64,000 nt of DNA from Porphyromonas gulae DSM 15663 (GTDB taxonomy: Bacteria > Bacteroidota > Bacteroidia > Bacteroidales > Porphyromonadaceae): contig NZ_KB899149.1 of the NCBI RefSeq assembly GCF_000378065.1, forward strand, positions 1 through 64,000. Direction: 5' to 3'. Positions within the stretch are counted from its first letter, which is position 1. The number at the start of each line of letters is the position of its first letter. Shown piece by piece: positions 25,961 through 34,867 of this stretch. The translations under genes were made by a program, and so were the position numbers. Under the pieces are notes generated by a model that saw only the letters and a program-made list of their open reading frames with translations, was not told the origin of the DNA and did not search any database.

Positions 25961-27499
25961 TCAGGGGCGTTTGTATCGGGCTTTGACTTTCAGCTTGGCC
26001 GGTTTGCTCTCGTTATGGAAGCGATCCACGGCTGTCACCCAGTAGGTATAATCCGCTGAAGCGTGGGAGTCGGGAAGGCGGATACTGTTTTCGGGTGTAA
26101 TCACCCAAATGTTTTCGGCATGTTGGGTCGTTTTCTTCACGCCATGGCGGAAGGCATAGACTACGAAGTAGGAGGCCTTGACGGGATCGGATTCGTCCTT
26201 TTCGGCAAGCCAGATCAGGTGAAAGCCCGATGGCAACCAAGCGGCATGCAGGCCTTTCACTTTCGGAGGAGCCTGTCGGTGCATGGCCGTATAAGCCGGT
26301 ATAAGAGCGGGATAGCGGTGGTAGCGGCTACGCAGACTGTCTGCCACTCCTTGGGTATTGTTCACCACCTCACCGGCCGGCCAAAGGGCATGCCCGGCTG
26401 CTACGGCACGCTGCATCCGCATCTTGGGCGCGAGTTGTCGGGCAGTCATCGTTCGTTTGACATCCTGCCCGAAGTAGAGGTGTGTCGCTCCGACAGAATT
26501 ACGTCCCCACCACTCAGCTAACGTGGCATAGTCTGCGGCTTTGTGTCCGATCTCCCAATAGATTTGGGGGATAACGTAGTCGATCCAGCCTTTTTTTTGC
26601 CACAATAGCACATCGGCATAGAGGTCATCATAGTTCTGAAGTCCGGCTGTCTCACTACCGGAAGGGGAGGAGCGTTTGTTCCGATATATGCCGAAGGGAC
26701 TGATGCCGAAACGCACCCACGGTTTGGACTGCAGTATGGTCAGCTTGATTTCATGCACCAGCTTGTTTACATTCTCGCGCCGCCAGTCTCCTTTTGTTTG
26801 GGAGGTATATCCCTGTCCATATCGGCGAAAACTGTCGCCATCGGGGAAAGCGGCACCGGCCAGCGGATATGGGTAGAAGTAATCGTCCATGTGAATGGCA
26901 TCGACGTCATATCGCATCGTAATATCTCGCACGATACGGCAGATGTAAGCTCTACAATCCGGCACTCCGGGGTCGTAGTAGAGCTGATTGTTGTAGGTGA
27001 CGAACCACTCCGGATAACGGTGGTAGGGATGATCGGGGGCAAGCCCTGCCGTTCCGGAAGTCGAGGCGCGATATGGATTGATCCATGCATGCAGCTCCAT
27101 CCCCCGCTTGTGACATTCGCTGACCATGAAAGCGAGCGGATCCCACAAGGGCGTAGGGGCTTGTCCCTGACGGCCTGTCAGGAAACGACTCCATGGCTCT
27201 ATAGCAGATTCGTACCAGGCATCGCTCTCGGGTCTGATCTGGAAAATAATCGCATTACAGCCGGCTTCTTTGAGTTTATCCAGTCGCCCGATCAGCAAGC
27301 GGCGAACTTCGGCAGGGGCCAAGCGGGCATACTCGCTCTGATAGACGGTTTGGATCCATGCTGCACGAAACTCCCGCTTGGGATGATCAGTGTACACTTG
27401 TGGGGGCAATTTTCGCTTGGTGCCACAGCTAAAGAATGCCATTACACAAAAAACCAAGGCAAGAAAAAAGGCAGGAGACCTGCGAGAACAACGATACAT
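25961..27499 (-). CDS. GHL10 (DUF187) family lipoprotein, glycosidase-like
   Basis: The 512-residue product has a lipoprotein signal (AFFSC, Cys at about 26) and then a TIM-barrel of the glycosyl-hydrolase-like 10 family, beginning REFRAAWIQTVYQSE and containing LHAWINPYRAS, DAIHMDDYFYPYP and VIPQIYWE. A fibronectin type III-like domain closes the protein (about 410-505). The family includes YngK; its substrates are poorly known, with peptidoglycan or exopolysaccharide suggested. P. gingivalis does not live on sugars, so a role in envelope glycans fits better than nutrition. It lies in the same run as the Wzz-like gene. Confidence 0.88.
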   Translation of the reverse strand: MYRCSRRSPAFFLALVFCVMAFFSCGTKRKLPPQVYTDHPKREFRAAWIQTVYQSEYARLAPAEVRRLLIGRLDKLKEAGCNAIIFQIRPESDAWYESAIEPWSRFLTGRQGQAPTPLWDPLAFMVSECHKRGMELHAWINPYRASTSGTAGLAPDHPYHRYPEWFVTYNNQLYYDPGVPDCRAYICRIVRDITMRYDVDAIHMDDYFYPYPLAGAAFPDGDSFRRYGQGYTSQTKGDWRRENVNKLVHEIKLTILQSKPWVRFGISPFGIYRNKRSSPSGSETAGLQNYDDLYADVLLWQKKGWIDYVIPQIYWEIGHKAADYATLAEWWGRNSVGATHLYFGQDVKRTMTARQLAPKMRMQRAVAAGHALWPAGEVVNNTQGVADSLRSRYHRYPALIPAYTAMHRQAPPKVKGLHAAWLPSGFHLIWLAEKDESDPVKASYFVVYAFRHGVKKTTQHAENIWVITPENSIRLPDSHASADYTYWVTAVDRFHNESKPAKLKVKARYKRP

Positions 27500-27545
27500 G
27501 GGATGGTAATGATAGTGATATTAGAGGAGAAAGTCGCGAACGACT

Positions 27546-27728
27546 CTACTTTCCCCTGCGACGAATGTCTTTGTAGATGGTGACAAATACGACGATGCCG
27601 GAGGAAATGATGCCGAAAAACAATTGTCCGCTCGGCCTTCCTGCCCCAATGGCATAGATGACGAGCAGTATCCAAAGGAGTGCGATACAAATGATCTGGC
27701 TATTGCTAAGCGGTTTCCGCCGGGGCAT
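27546..27728 (-). CDS. Small membrane protein, unknown
   Basis: The 60-residue product has a basic N-terminus (MPRRKPLSNSQ), two predicted membrane helices (about 11-28 and 33-51) and a basic tail (YKDIRRRGK). It starts 6 nt after the DUF2007 gene and is followed by the lipoprotein gene, which supports it as a real gene. No family is recognised. Confidence 0.65.
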   Translation of the reverse strand: MPRRKPLSNSQIICIALLWILLVIYAIGAGRPSGQLFFGIISSGIVVFVTIYKDIRRRGK

Positions 27729-27734
27729 ATTGCT

Positions 27735-28115
27735 TTAGCTTAAGAGATAGAGTATGATGGAAAGCATTCCGAGAAAGACTATGAGCAGTCCCGTAATGAT
27801 CCACAAGCGCTGCTCCAAAGGACGATTGCGCAGGAGAGGCAGGTTGTCCGCCCATCGGCTGATACGCCCTACTTGGGTCTGCTCCGGTTCTGCCAATGGC
27901 AATCCGGACTCAGCCAAAACAATACGAGCAGCCTCGAGGTCGCTTTCGGCCAATTCAATTCTCACTCCGCCGACATCGCACATAGGGCCTATGATGCGGT
28001 TGGTGTATTCATTACGCAGATAAGCCGTGATACCTGCTTCGGCGAGCATTCGTTGGAGTTCTTCTGCCAAAGCGTTGCTTTGCAGGCAGACGAGCGTGAC
28101 CATTCTTTCTTCCAT
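27735..28115 (-). CDS. DUF2007-domain protein with C-terminal membrane helix
   Basis: The first about 75 residues of this 126-residue protein match the putative prokaryotic signal-transducing domain DUF2007 (LVCLQSNALAEELQRMLAEAGI, then RIELAESDLEAARIVL), a PII-like fold. Residues about 102-125 form a membrane helix. It begins 14 nt after nadD. Function is unknown. Confidence 0.8.
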   Translation of the reverse strand: MEERMVTLVCLQSNALAEELQRMLAEAGITAYLRNEYTNRIIGPMCDVGGVRIELAESDLEAARIVLAESGLPLAEPEQTQVGRISRWADNLPLLRNRPLEQRLWIITGLLIVFLGMLSIILYLLS

Positions 28116-28129
28116 AGGTTCTCTTTTTC

Positions 28130-28723
28130 TCAGCGTTTTTGTGACAGACAGCTTTGCAGGGCAGATGCTATGACGTCCCGGTACTCAGGAAGAGGCAGCC
28201 AGTGGCGCAGATCTTTTCCTTCCAATATGCTTGTCCTGATTTGGGTAGAGGAGATTTCTATTCGCGGAGCATCATGTACGTATCGGCATCCGGCCGGGAG
28301 TTTTGTTTCGTCTACTTCATAGCCGAATCGCGGATAGATAATGAGCTCGTATTCGGCCGTCAGCCGATGATGATCTTTCCATCGATCGAAGCTCTGCCAG
28401 TTGTCCGCCCCGATCAGGAGGGCGAATCGATGACGGGGATACAGCATGCTGAGGACACGAAGTGTCCGGATGGTATAATGAGGAGAAGGCAGGAGTTCTT
28501 CGATGCGCACGACTTGAAAACGAGCATCGTTTTGAATAGCTTGTTCTATCAGCTCGCAGCGCAGATGGTACGGAAGTAGCTCTTGGGTGTTTTTTAGAGG
28601 ATTCAGCGGGCTCGGCACGAACCACAACTCTCCGATCGGAGTGTATTCTGTCAGATAATTGGCCAGTGCCAAATGACCGATATGCAGCGGATTGAAAGAT
28701 CCGAAGAAGAGCCCTGTCAGCAT
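28130..28723 (-). CDS. nadD: Nicotinate-nucleotide adenylyltransferase
   Basis: NadD converts nicotinate mononucleotide and ATP to deamido-NAD. The start is ATG 28723 ([18 protein letters not shown]), whose A overlaps the last base of the pncB stop (TAATG), so translation is probably coupled; the frame continues upstream but only inside pncB. The 197 residues hold the nucleotidyltransferase motif [10 protein letters not shown] and the C-terminal ISSTQIR. Together with pncB it makes a two-step salvage route from nicotinate to deamido-NAD. Confidence 0.94.
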   Translation of the reverse strand: MLTGLFFGSFNPLHIGHLALANYLTEYTPIGELWFVPSPLNPLKNTQELLPYHLRCELIEQAIQNDARFQVVRIEELLPSPHYTIRTLRVLSMLYPRHRFALLIGADNWQSFDRWKDHHRLTAEYELIIYPRFGYEVDETKLPAGCRYVHDAPRIEISSTQIRTSILEGKDLRHWLPLPEYRDVIASALQSCLSQKR

Positions 28724-29907
28724 TATTTCGGTTTGATTCCCAGTGTATTCATCGCCAGAAGGATTTCTTCCGGCTCTCCCGTATGTTTGCCATCGACATC
28801 GCTCAGCTTGACGCAGTAGTGCCAATCGTCTTTCGCCGTCATCTTGCACTTCCAGAGCTTCATAACGATATTCAGTGGCTCTACACCCCCACCTACATCA
28901 TTCGTCAAATTGGTACCGATGCCGAAGCTGGCCTTTATCTTGCCGGCACACATATCTTGAATCTCTATGGCTCGCTGGGGAGTGAGGCTGTCAGAGAATA
29001 TGATGTACTTGATCTTGGGATCTACTCGCAGCTCTTCGTATCGCCGTATTGCTTTCTCGATGAATACTTCGGGGTCGCCGCTGTCATGCCTCAGACTGGT
29101 AAAGAGCATGGCATGCTTCTTGCTGAAGTTGCGCATGAAAACATCGGTCGTGTACGTATCGGTGAGCACAGTGCCGAGATCACCGTCATAGACATTGATC
29201 CAATCCTCCATGGCTACATAATTGGCCATCTTGTAGCCGTAAATAGCCCCGTGGAATTGTATCCACTCGTGCGGATGTGTACCGGACACGCGTAATCCAT
29301 GCTTATGGGCTAAGTGTACGTTGCTGGTACCGAAGAGACTCTCACCTGCATACTGCTTGAGAATATCCGTCACACGATCTTCCACATCAAGGGAGAAACG
29401 CCTCCGCATACCGAATATCGAGAACGTAGCTCGATGCTCTCGCATCAATTCCCCCTTGGATCGAGTTACCTCTTCTACGTGCTTCCAATCCGGTTGGGCC
29501 CCGATAAAACGATAGTAGAGTTCGCTGATAATGGCCAGGATGGGTGTCTCCCAAAGCGTCACACGATAGAGAAGGCCTTGCGCTCGTATATCCAAGCGAC
29601 CTTGTGCGTCTATCGATACTGTAACTTCTTCCGGATCGAAACGAAAACCTTCCAAAAAATCGATGTATATCGGCGGTAGATAAGGTAATTCCCGCCGGAG
29701 AAACTCTTTTTCCTCACGAGTCAAAGACAGAGATGCCATCGCTCGTATTTCGGCACGTACCAGCTCGGCAAATTCCTCGGTAAAGAGCTGCCGGTTGCGG
29801 TCTATGAAGCGGAATTCGCCATAAGCTCTGGGGAATAGCTTGGCATAGGCATAGCCGGTAGTGAATTTATATAGATCGGTGTCTAATATGCTCCGGATAA
29901 TACCCAT
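28723..29907 (-). CDS. pncB: Nicotinate phosphoribosyltransferase
   Basis: This 394-residue enzyme makes nicotinate mononucleotide from nicotinate and PRPP. The N-terminal [16 protein letters not shown], the central VSGTHPHEW and [10 protein letters not shown], and the C-terminal [10 protein letters not shown] segments are typical of PncB. Length is normal. It follows the Wzz-like gene by 31 nt and overlaps nadD. Confidence 0.95.
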   Translation of the reverse strand: MGIIRSILDTDLYKFTTGYAYAKLFPRAYGEFRFIDRNRQLFTEEFAELVRAEIRAMASLSLTREEKEFLRRELPYLPPIYIDFLEGFRFDPEEVTVSIDAQGRLDIRAQGLLYRVTLWETPILAIISELYYRFIGAQPDWKHVEEVTRSKGELMREHRATFSIFGMRRRFSLDVEDRVTDILKQYAGESLFGTSNVHLAHKHGLRVSGTHPHEWIQFHGAIYGYKMANYVAMEDWINVYDGDLGTVLTDTYTTDVFMRNFSKKHAMLFTSLRHDSGDPEVFIEKAIRRYEELRVDPKIKYIIFSDSLTPQRAIEIQDMCAGKIKASFGIGTNLTNDVGGGVEPLNIVMKLWKCKMTAKDDWHYCVKLSDVDGKHTGEPEEILLAMNTLGIKPK

Positions 29908-29938
29908 AAAACTTTGGAGTTAGAAAATGAATAAAGTC

Positions 29939-31636
29939 TTAGTACCTATCCAACCATAGCACGAAAGCAGGACAACGACTCTGGCAGATAAATGTTTCGA
30001 CTTCGTCTTTGTCTTTTCTCTTCGAGCACATGCTCTCGGCCAACAACAAAGAAACATCCGCTACGAGACTTGCCTCAACGGCCAAAGCACTACCTACTAT
30101 ACTCGGAGCCATGGCTAAAACGGATATACCCTTTTCACGCAAAGCGGCCACCTCTTGGAGTGCAGCATCCGACTCTTCAAGGTGGACCATTTGGATTTTC
30201 TTTCCCTTTTTCTCAAAAGAATTTATCAGTTCTGTAGCTATCCTCTCGGTCTGTTCGTTACCGCTCATGCTTGTCAGGATAATACAAGAGGAAGCCGAAT
30301 CCGATAGGTATTCAGTCAGATTGAGACGAAGTAAGTCTATATCCCGTTGCATCGTAGCCGTTCTCTTCTTACTTCCATTCAGTAGAGCCAGTATACGCTT
30401 GAGCGCTTTTTCGCCAAGTTCCGAAGGTGCCAATATCAGATTGCGCAGAACGACATAAACAAAGAAGATGATCATCGGCAGAAAGAGTCCGATAGCCAGA
30501 TTGATGATCAAGATCAATAAATGTTTTTTCGTTCCGGGAACAGCCTTCGTCTTGTCAAGGACGATCAGGCTTGAGGAAGCATCGGCTGTCAGAAGATCCA
30601 CTTTGTATTCATTGATCATGGTTATCAACCTCTTTCGCAAAGCCTCACGATTGGTGTTTATCTCTTTCTCTGCGATATTCAAAGAAGAGAGGGCAGAGTC
30701 CGAGACAGGGATCCCGTCTTTTTGAAGATCGCTTAGACTCTTTTCGGCTAAAGCGATTTTTTCTTCTACCTCCTGACGATATTTCTGGCGAGACTGAATA
30801 TCAAACTCTTCTATAAGACCGTCAAGGAAATCTCTTGCGAAGCCCAAAGATCGGCCCATCGTTATCCTCATTTCTATTCGCCCCTTCGACTCTTCCGTCC
30901 TAAGGTTCGAATCGTAGCGTACTCGCGCACTATTCTTCGATTCTTTGGTTACGATGATAGTTGTGTGCGAAAATTTTTCGTCCAAAGTCTCCGGATCGAA
31001 TCGCTCTGTCTTCTCCACCCTAAGTTCTCCGATCGGAGTAGCCACAGGAACTCCATAAGGGAGCTGAATATCGGTCAGATTTATCTTTTTCGCCTCATGC
31101 TTTCCATTTAGAGACAAGATGGTAGCATATTCTTTCCCCACCTTCATCTTTACAGTGAAAGAACTGTGTGCACTTTCCGGCGAAAAGATCAAATGAATGG
31201 GCGTATGATCGTAAAAATCATGTTTGGTCACTTTGCCCGGGAGATAATAGTTCACATCGTACTGTATTTTCTCTCCCACTCTTTCTACGAGACTTGTAGC
31301 ACAAAGACCATTGAAAATAGAATTCTGATCTAATACGGAAATACCTTCCCAACGAGGTGTATAATTATCATATGCACTGTAGTTTGGATTCAATCCACCG
31401 GAGCTTGCCCTCTGAACACCTTCGGGGAATCGTGGCATTATGGCCGTAAAATAGGTGCTGGGAGCCATGCCGACCCTCTTATACTTCACCACACCCCATC
31501 CGGCGAAAAGAACGATGGAAAGGAGTATCCAATACCAGTTTCGGAGACAAATTCGGAAAAATAAAATCAGGATAGAATCCTTCGGGAGGACGACACTTCG
31601 AAACGATTTCTCGGTCAAATGACAATTATCACTCAT
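29939..31636 (-). CDS. Wzz-family polysaccharide chain-length regulator with degenerate kinase domain
   Basis: The 565-residue protein has a Wzz-like layout: a cytoplasmic N-terminus, a transmembrane helix (about 33-52), a long periplasmic part with coiled coil (about 275-345) and a second helix (about 372-394). The last 120 residues resemble the cytoplasmic tyrosine-kinase domain of Wzc, but the P-loop is replaced by LTSMSGNEQTER (about 453-464) and there is no Tyr cluster. I recall that P. gingivalis has an O-antigen chain-length regulator called WzzP and this may be it; that identity is not checked. It would set the length of LPS polysaccharide. Confidence 0.82.
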   Translation of the reverse strand: MSDNCHLTEKSFRSVVLPKDSILILFFRICLRNWYWILLSIVLFAGWGVVKYKRVGMAPSTYFTAIMPRFPEGVQRASSGGLNPNYSAYDNYTPRWEGISVLDQNSIFNGLCATSLVERVGEKIQYDVNYYLPGKVTKHDFYDHTPIHLIFSPESAHSSFTVKMKVGKEYATILSLNGKHEAKKINLTDIQLPYGVPVATPIGELRVEKTERFDPETLDEKFSHTTIIVTKESKNSARVRYDSNLRTEESKGRIEMRITMGRSLGFARDFLDGLIEEFDIQSRQKYRQEVEEKIALAEKSLSDLQKDGIPVSDSALSSLNIAEKEINTNREALRKRLITMINEYKVDLLTADASSSLIVLDKTKAVPGTKKHLLILIINLAIGLFLPMIIFFVYVVLRNLILAPSELGEKALKRILALLNGSKKRTATMQRDIDLLRLNLTEYLSDSASSCIILTSMSGNEQTERIATELINSFEKKGKKIQMVHLEESDAALQEVAALREKGISVLAMAPSIVGSALAVEASLVADVSLLLAESMCSKRKDKDEVETFICQSRCPAFVLWLDRY

Positions 31637-31767
31637 ACTATTAGTAGCTGATGTTATTCTTTTTCAAAAGACAAGATTCTAAAAACGAAGATATGAACAA
31701 AAATGCAAAAACCTTTACCAAGGATTGTCCCAAAAGGGACCTAAATATTTTTTAGGCATTTCTGACA

Positions 31768-32823
31768 TCATACCGAATGGCGATGGAGGAAGAAATTCAA
31801 ACCCAGCTCACGGGTCATCAATATGAAGACTACGGCCAACAGGATAGCGGCAGCAAGCCAAATAGTCAAGCCCAGCCATTTGAAACCTGCAGGAATAATT
31901 CCGTTTCTCCCTTGTCCCTGATGTCTGAAAACGATGGCCATAACTGGTACGACTACTATAATAAATACGGAGATCGCGGCACAGAGTATCATCCAGGAGG
32001 GAATAGAAATCCAGTCAGAAGTCAAGGGAGCATGTGCCACGTAACCGTCTGCAAACAGCTCCAATATAAGGCCGAAAAGGCCGAAAACGACAGCGAGGAT
32101 AAAACCTATTCCTACGAGGACAAACAGTCCTTTGAGCATACACCCCAGCGTATTCAGTACAGAGGCATTCCTGCGGTGAAGGCTCGTATCGACATCGGCA
32201 GCAACTCGCTTACCGATATTCTCCACTGTGATCGGCTCACCGTACATCTCCAATTTCTGAGAAGCAGTTATAGCCGGTGGAGCTATCATCCAAACGGCCA
32301 AATAACCGATAATGATCATCCAAAAGAGAGAAGAGGCCAAAATCGTCATCAACACGACTATCACACGAATGGCGTTCACATTCCATCTCGTATATGCTGC
32401 AATACCGCTACACACGCCACACAAAACGGCATGATCCATGTCGCGATAAAACTTCCGCTTCGGAGCCTCCCCTGACATGTATCGATAGCCTGAAGCCTCC
32501 CTCTCCTTCTGTCTGTAACCGGCCCCTGCAGCATATCCGGCAGTCGCACTGTCTTCATTGGAAGAAAAGTGCTCACCCATATTGATCTTTTCTATGACTT
32601 CTCGAATCAGGCCGATACTTATTATGGCGTGTTCGCTGTGCAATCGGGCGATGACCATATCCGACAAATAAGCCTCAAACTCTTCGATCGTTTTACAATC
32701 CGTATGGTTATCCCGATCGAAATGTGAGGCTAAATTGTGTAGATACTCCTCCAGCAGGTTATAGGCATCCTCATCAATATGGAAGACCTTGCCTCCCAGA
32801 TTCATCGTGAGCGTTCTCTTCAT
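31768..32823 (-). CDS. PspC-domain membrane protein
   Basis: The 351-residue protein has a soluble N-terminal region (about 1-115), then the PspC domain (RDMDHAVLCGVCSGIAAY; about 118-182) with one helix pair, and three or four more membrane helices to the end. This layout is common in Bacteroidota, where a PadR regulator gene often sits beside it; here none does. Its ATG overlaps the recJ stop as ATGA, so the two are translationally coupled. A role in envelope stress is inferred from the family. Confidence 0.85.
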   Translation of the reverse strand: MKRTLTMNLGGKVFHIDEDAYNLLEEYLHNLASHFDRDNHTDCKTIEEFEAYLSDMVIARLHSEHAIISIGLIREVIEKINMGEHFSSNEDSATAGYAAGAGYRQKEREASGYRYMSGEAPKRKFYRDMDHAVLCGVCSGIAAYTRWNVNAIRVIVVLMTILASSLFWMIIIGYLAVWMIAPPAITASQKLEMYGEPITVENIGKRVAADVDTSLHRRNASVLNTLGCMLKGLFVLVGIGFILAVVFGLFGLILELFADGYVAHAPLTSDWISIPSWMILCAAISVFIIVVVPVMAIVFRHQGQGRNGIIPAGFKWLGLTIWLAAAILLAVVFILMTRELGLNFFLHRHSV

Positions 32824-34574
32824 CTTGTCTCTCCGTTAATGGTGGATTCTTCTTCGGGTTTGATGTCGCGCACCAGTAGCTGCAATGATTTATTGCCGTT
32901 GAATTCGTTCTCTTCTATCGTGTAGCAAAGGCGGAAAGGACCATTTTTGATCTCATCGCAATGACCGGCCTGATTAAATGCAATCCCACTCACCGGATGG
33001 CGTTCGCCCGATCCCACCCTCACATCTATCTTCAGGTGTTCGGATGTCTTCCCCACAGCCCTGCTACCTCCGGCATCGTACAGCTGTCGGGATATAAAGA
33101 CCGGCTTGGAATTTTCCGGTCCGAATGGCCCCATCCGCTTGAGGTTGTCGAGAAGTTTGTAATTGACCTCTTCGATGGATATTTCGGCATCTACATCTAT
33201 TTGCGGCACCAGTAATTCCGGCGATACAGCCTCTTCGGCATAGTCCGTAATCATCTTTCGGAAAGCTTCCAGATTCTCTTCTTTGATCGTCAGACCGGAA
33301 GCAAAAGGATGTCCACCGAAATTGACCAGCAAATCCTTGCAATGTTCGATAGCCTTATACACATCGAATCCTCCCACCGAACGAGCCGAACCGGAAATGT
33401 AATCGCTGCTCTTCGTCATCACGATCGTCGGGCGCGAATAGCGTTCAGTCATCCTGCTGGCTACTATGCCGATGACGCCCTTGTGCCATTCCGGCCGGTA
33501 GATAACGAGGATCTTCTTGTCCACATCGGATAGCTCGCCCAAAATGTCAATAGCCTGTTCCGTCACATCCTTGTCAAGCTCGCGACGTTGATCGTTGTAT
33601 TCGTCTATATTGGCCGTTCGGCTTTGGGCCTCCACAGCATCCTGAGAGAGGAGCAGTTCCACAGCCTTCCCCCCATTCATCATACGACCGGAAGCATTGA
33701 TCCGAGGCCCGATCTTGAAGACGATGTCGTTCATATCTATCCTTCGCTTCTTCAGACCGCATACATCTATTATAGCCTGTAAGCCAAGACAAGGGCGTTT
33801 ATTAAGTTGGCGCAGTCCGTAATAGGCGAGTATGCGGTTCTCCCCCATAATAGGAACAATATCCGAAGCTATACTGACGGCCACGAGGTCGAGCAAAGGA
33901 AGGAGCTTGGATTCGGGTAAATTGTTGCTCCGGGCATAAGCTTGCATAAACTTGAACCCGACTCCACAGCCGGAGAGATGCTCGTAAGGATACGTATTGT
34001 CGGCTCTTTTGGCATCCAGCACCGCAACGGCATCGGGCAGGGTTTCATCCGGATTGTGATGGTCGCAGATAATAAAATCGATGCCAAGCGACTTGGCGTA
34101 TGCCACCTTTTCGACGGCTTTGATACCACAGTCAAGTACGATTATCAGTTTCGTTCCGAGAGAGTGAGCCAAATCAATCCCTCGATAAGATATACCATAA
34201 CCCTCATCGTACCGATCCGGAATGTAGTAATCCAATTGGGTTTCGGAGCAGCCCGTGGCGCGCAAGTACTTATAGACGAGTGCCACTGCCGTGGTACCGT
34301 CTACATCATAGTCACCGTAAATCATGATTTTTTCCTTTCGCCCCACTGCCCTGTTCAGGCGAGCCACAGCCTTGTCCATATCCTTCATCAGGAAAGGATC
34401 GTGGAGATCCTCCAATCTTGGGCGAAAGAAACGTTTAGCTTCCTCCACGGAAGCTATTCCCCTGCGTGCCAATAGGCACCCCACTACGGGCGCGAGCCTT
34501 AGCTCCCGACAGAATATTGTCCCGAGGGAACGTTCCTCTGCGGAAAACGGCTCCAAATTCCAGTTGTAATTCAT
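32820..34574 (-). CDS. recJ: Single-strand-specific 5'-3' exonuclease RecJ
   Basis: RecJ degrades single-stranded DNA in recombination and mismatch repair. The 584-residue protein has the DHH-family motifs GDYDVDGTTAVALV (about 81-94) and the DHH in CDHHNPDE (about 157-164), a DHHA1 domain with GGHPFASG (about 420-427) and a C-terminal OB fold. It starts at 34574 and overlaps pspC by 4 nt. Confidence 0.95.
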   Translation of the reverse strand: MNYNWNLEPFSAEERSLGTIFCRELRLAPVVGCLLARRGIASVEEAKRFFRPRLEDLHDPFLMKDMDKAVARLNRAVGRKEKIMIYGDYDVDGTTAVALVYKYLRATGCSETQLDYYIPDRYDEGYGISYRGIDLAHSLGTKLIIVLDCGIKAVEKVAYAKSLGIDFIICDHHNPDETLPDAVAVLDAKRADNTYPYEHLSGCGVGFKFMQAYARSNNLPESKLLPLLDLVAVSIASDIVPIMGENRILAYYGLRQLNKRPCLGLQAIIDVCGLKKRRIDMNDIVFKIGPRINASGRMMNGGKAVELLLSQDAVEAQSRTANIDEYNDQRRELDKDVTEQAIDILGELSDVDKKILVIYRPEWHKGVIGIVASRMTERYSRPTIVMTKSSDYISGSARSVGGFDVYKAIEHCKDLLVNFGGHPFASGLTIKEENLEAFRKMITDYAEEAVSPELLVPQIDVDAEISIEEVNYKLLDNLKRMGPFGPENSKPVFISRQLYDAGGSRAVGKTSEHLKIDVRVGSGERHPVSGIAFNQAGHCDEIKNGPFRLCYTIEENEFNGNKSLQLLVRDIKPEEESTINGETR

Positions 34575-34867
34575 TATATGTCATTTTTTTACTTTTTCAA
34601 TTGTGAATAGCAAGAGTCGGAACAACAGGCACGTCCGGACTCCAACTTGTATTTATTTTATAACGCTACACCGTGCATTTCTATTGAAAATGACACCGGT
34701 CGGCTACATTTATGCTCCGTAAATGTAATAATAATGCTGTATCATTTGTGCACAACGTACAGAGAACCGACTTGATCCATCTGCAAACTTGCGAGGGCAA
34801 AGGGCGGTAGATTATCTTCCTCGGCGAACTGACGCATACTGCGAGATGCGGATATCAAGAGCAACCG
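34575..34867. other. Spacer between the giant helicase gene and recJ
   Basis: This 293-nt AT-rich interval has no gene, no clear terminator and no good TAnnTTTG match on the minus strand. I see nothing further in it. Confidence 0.5.
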
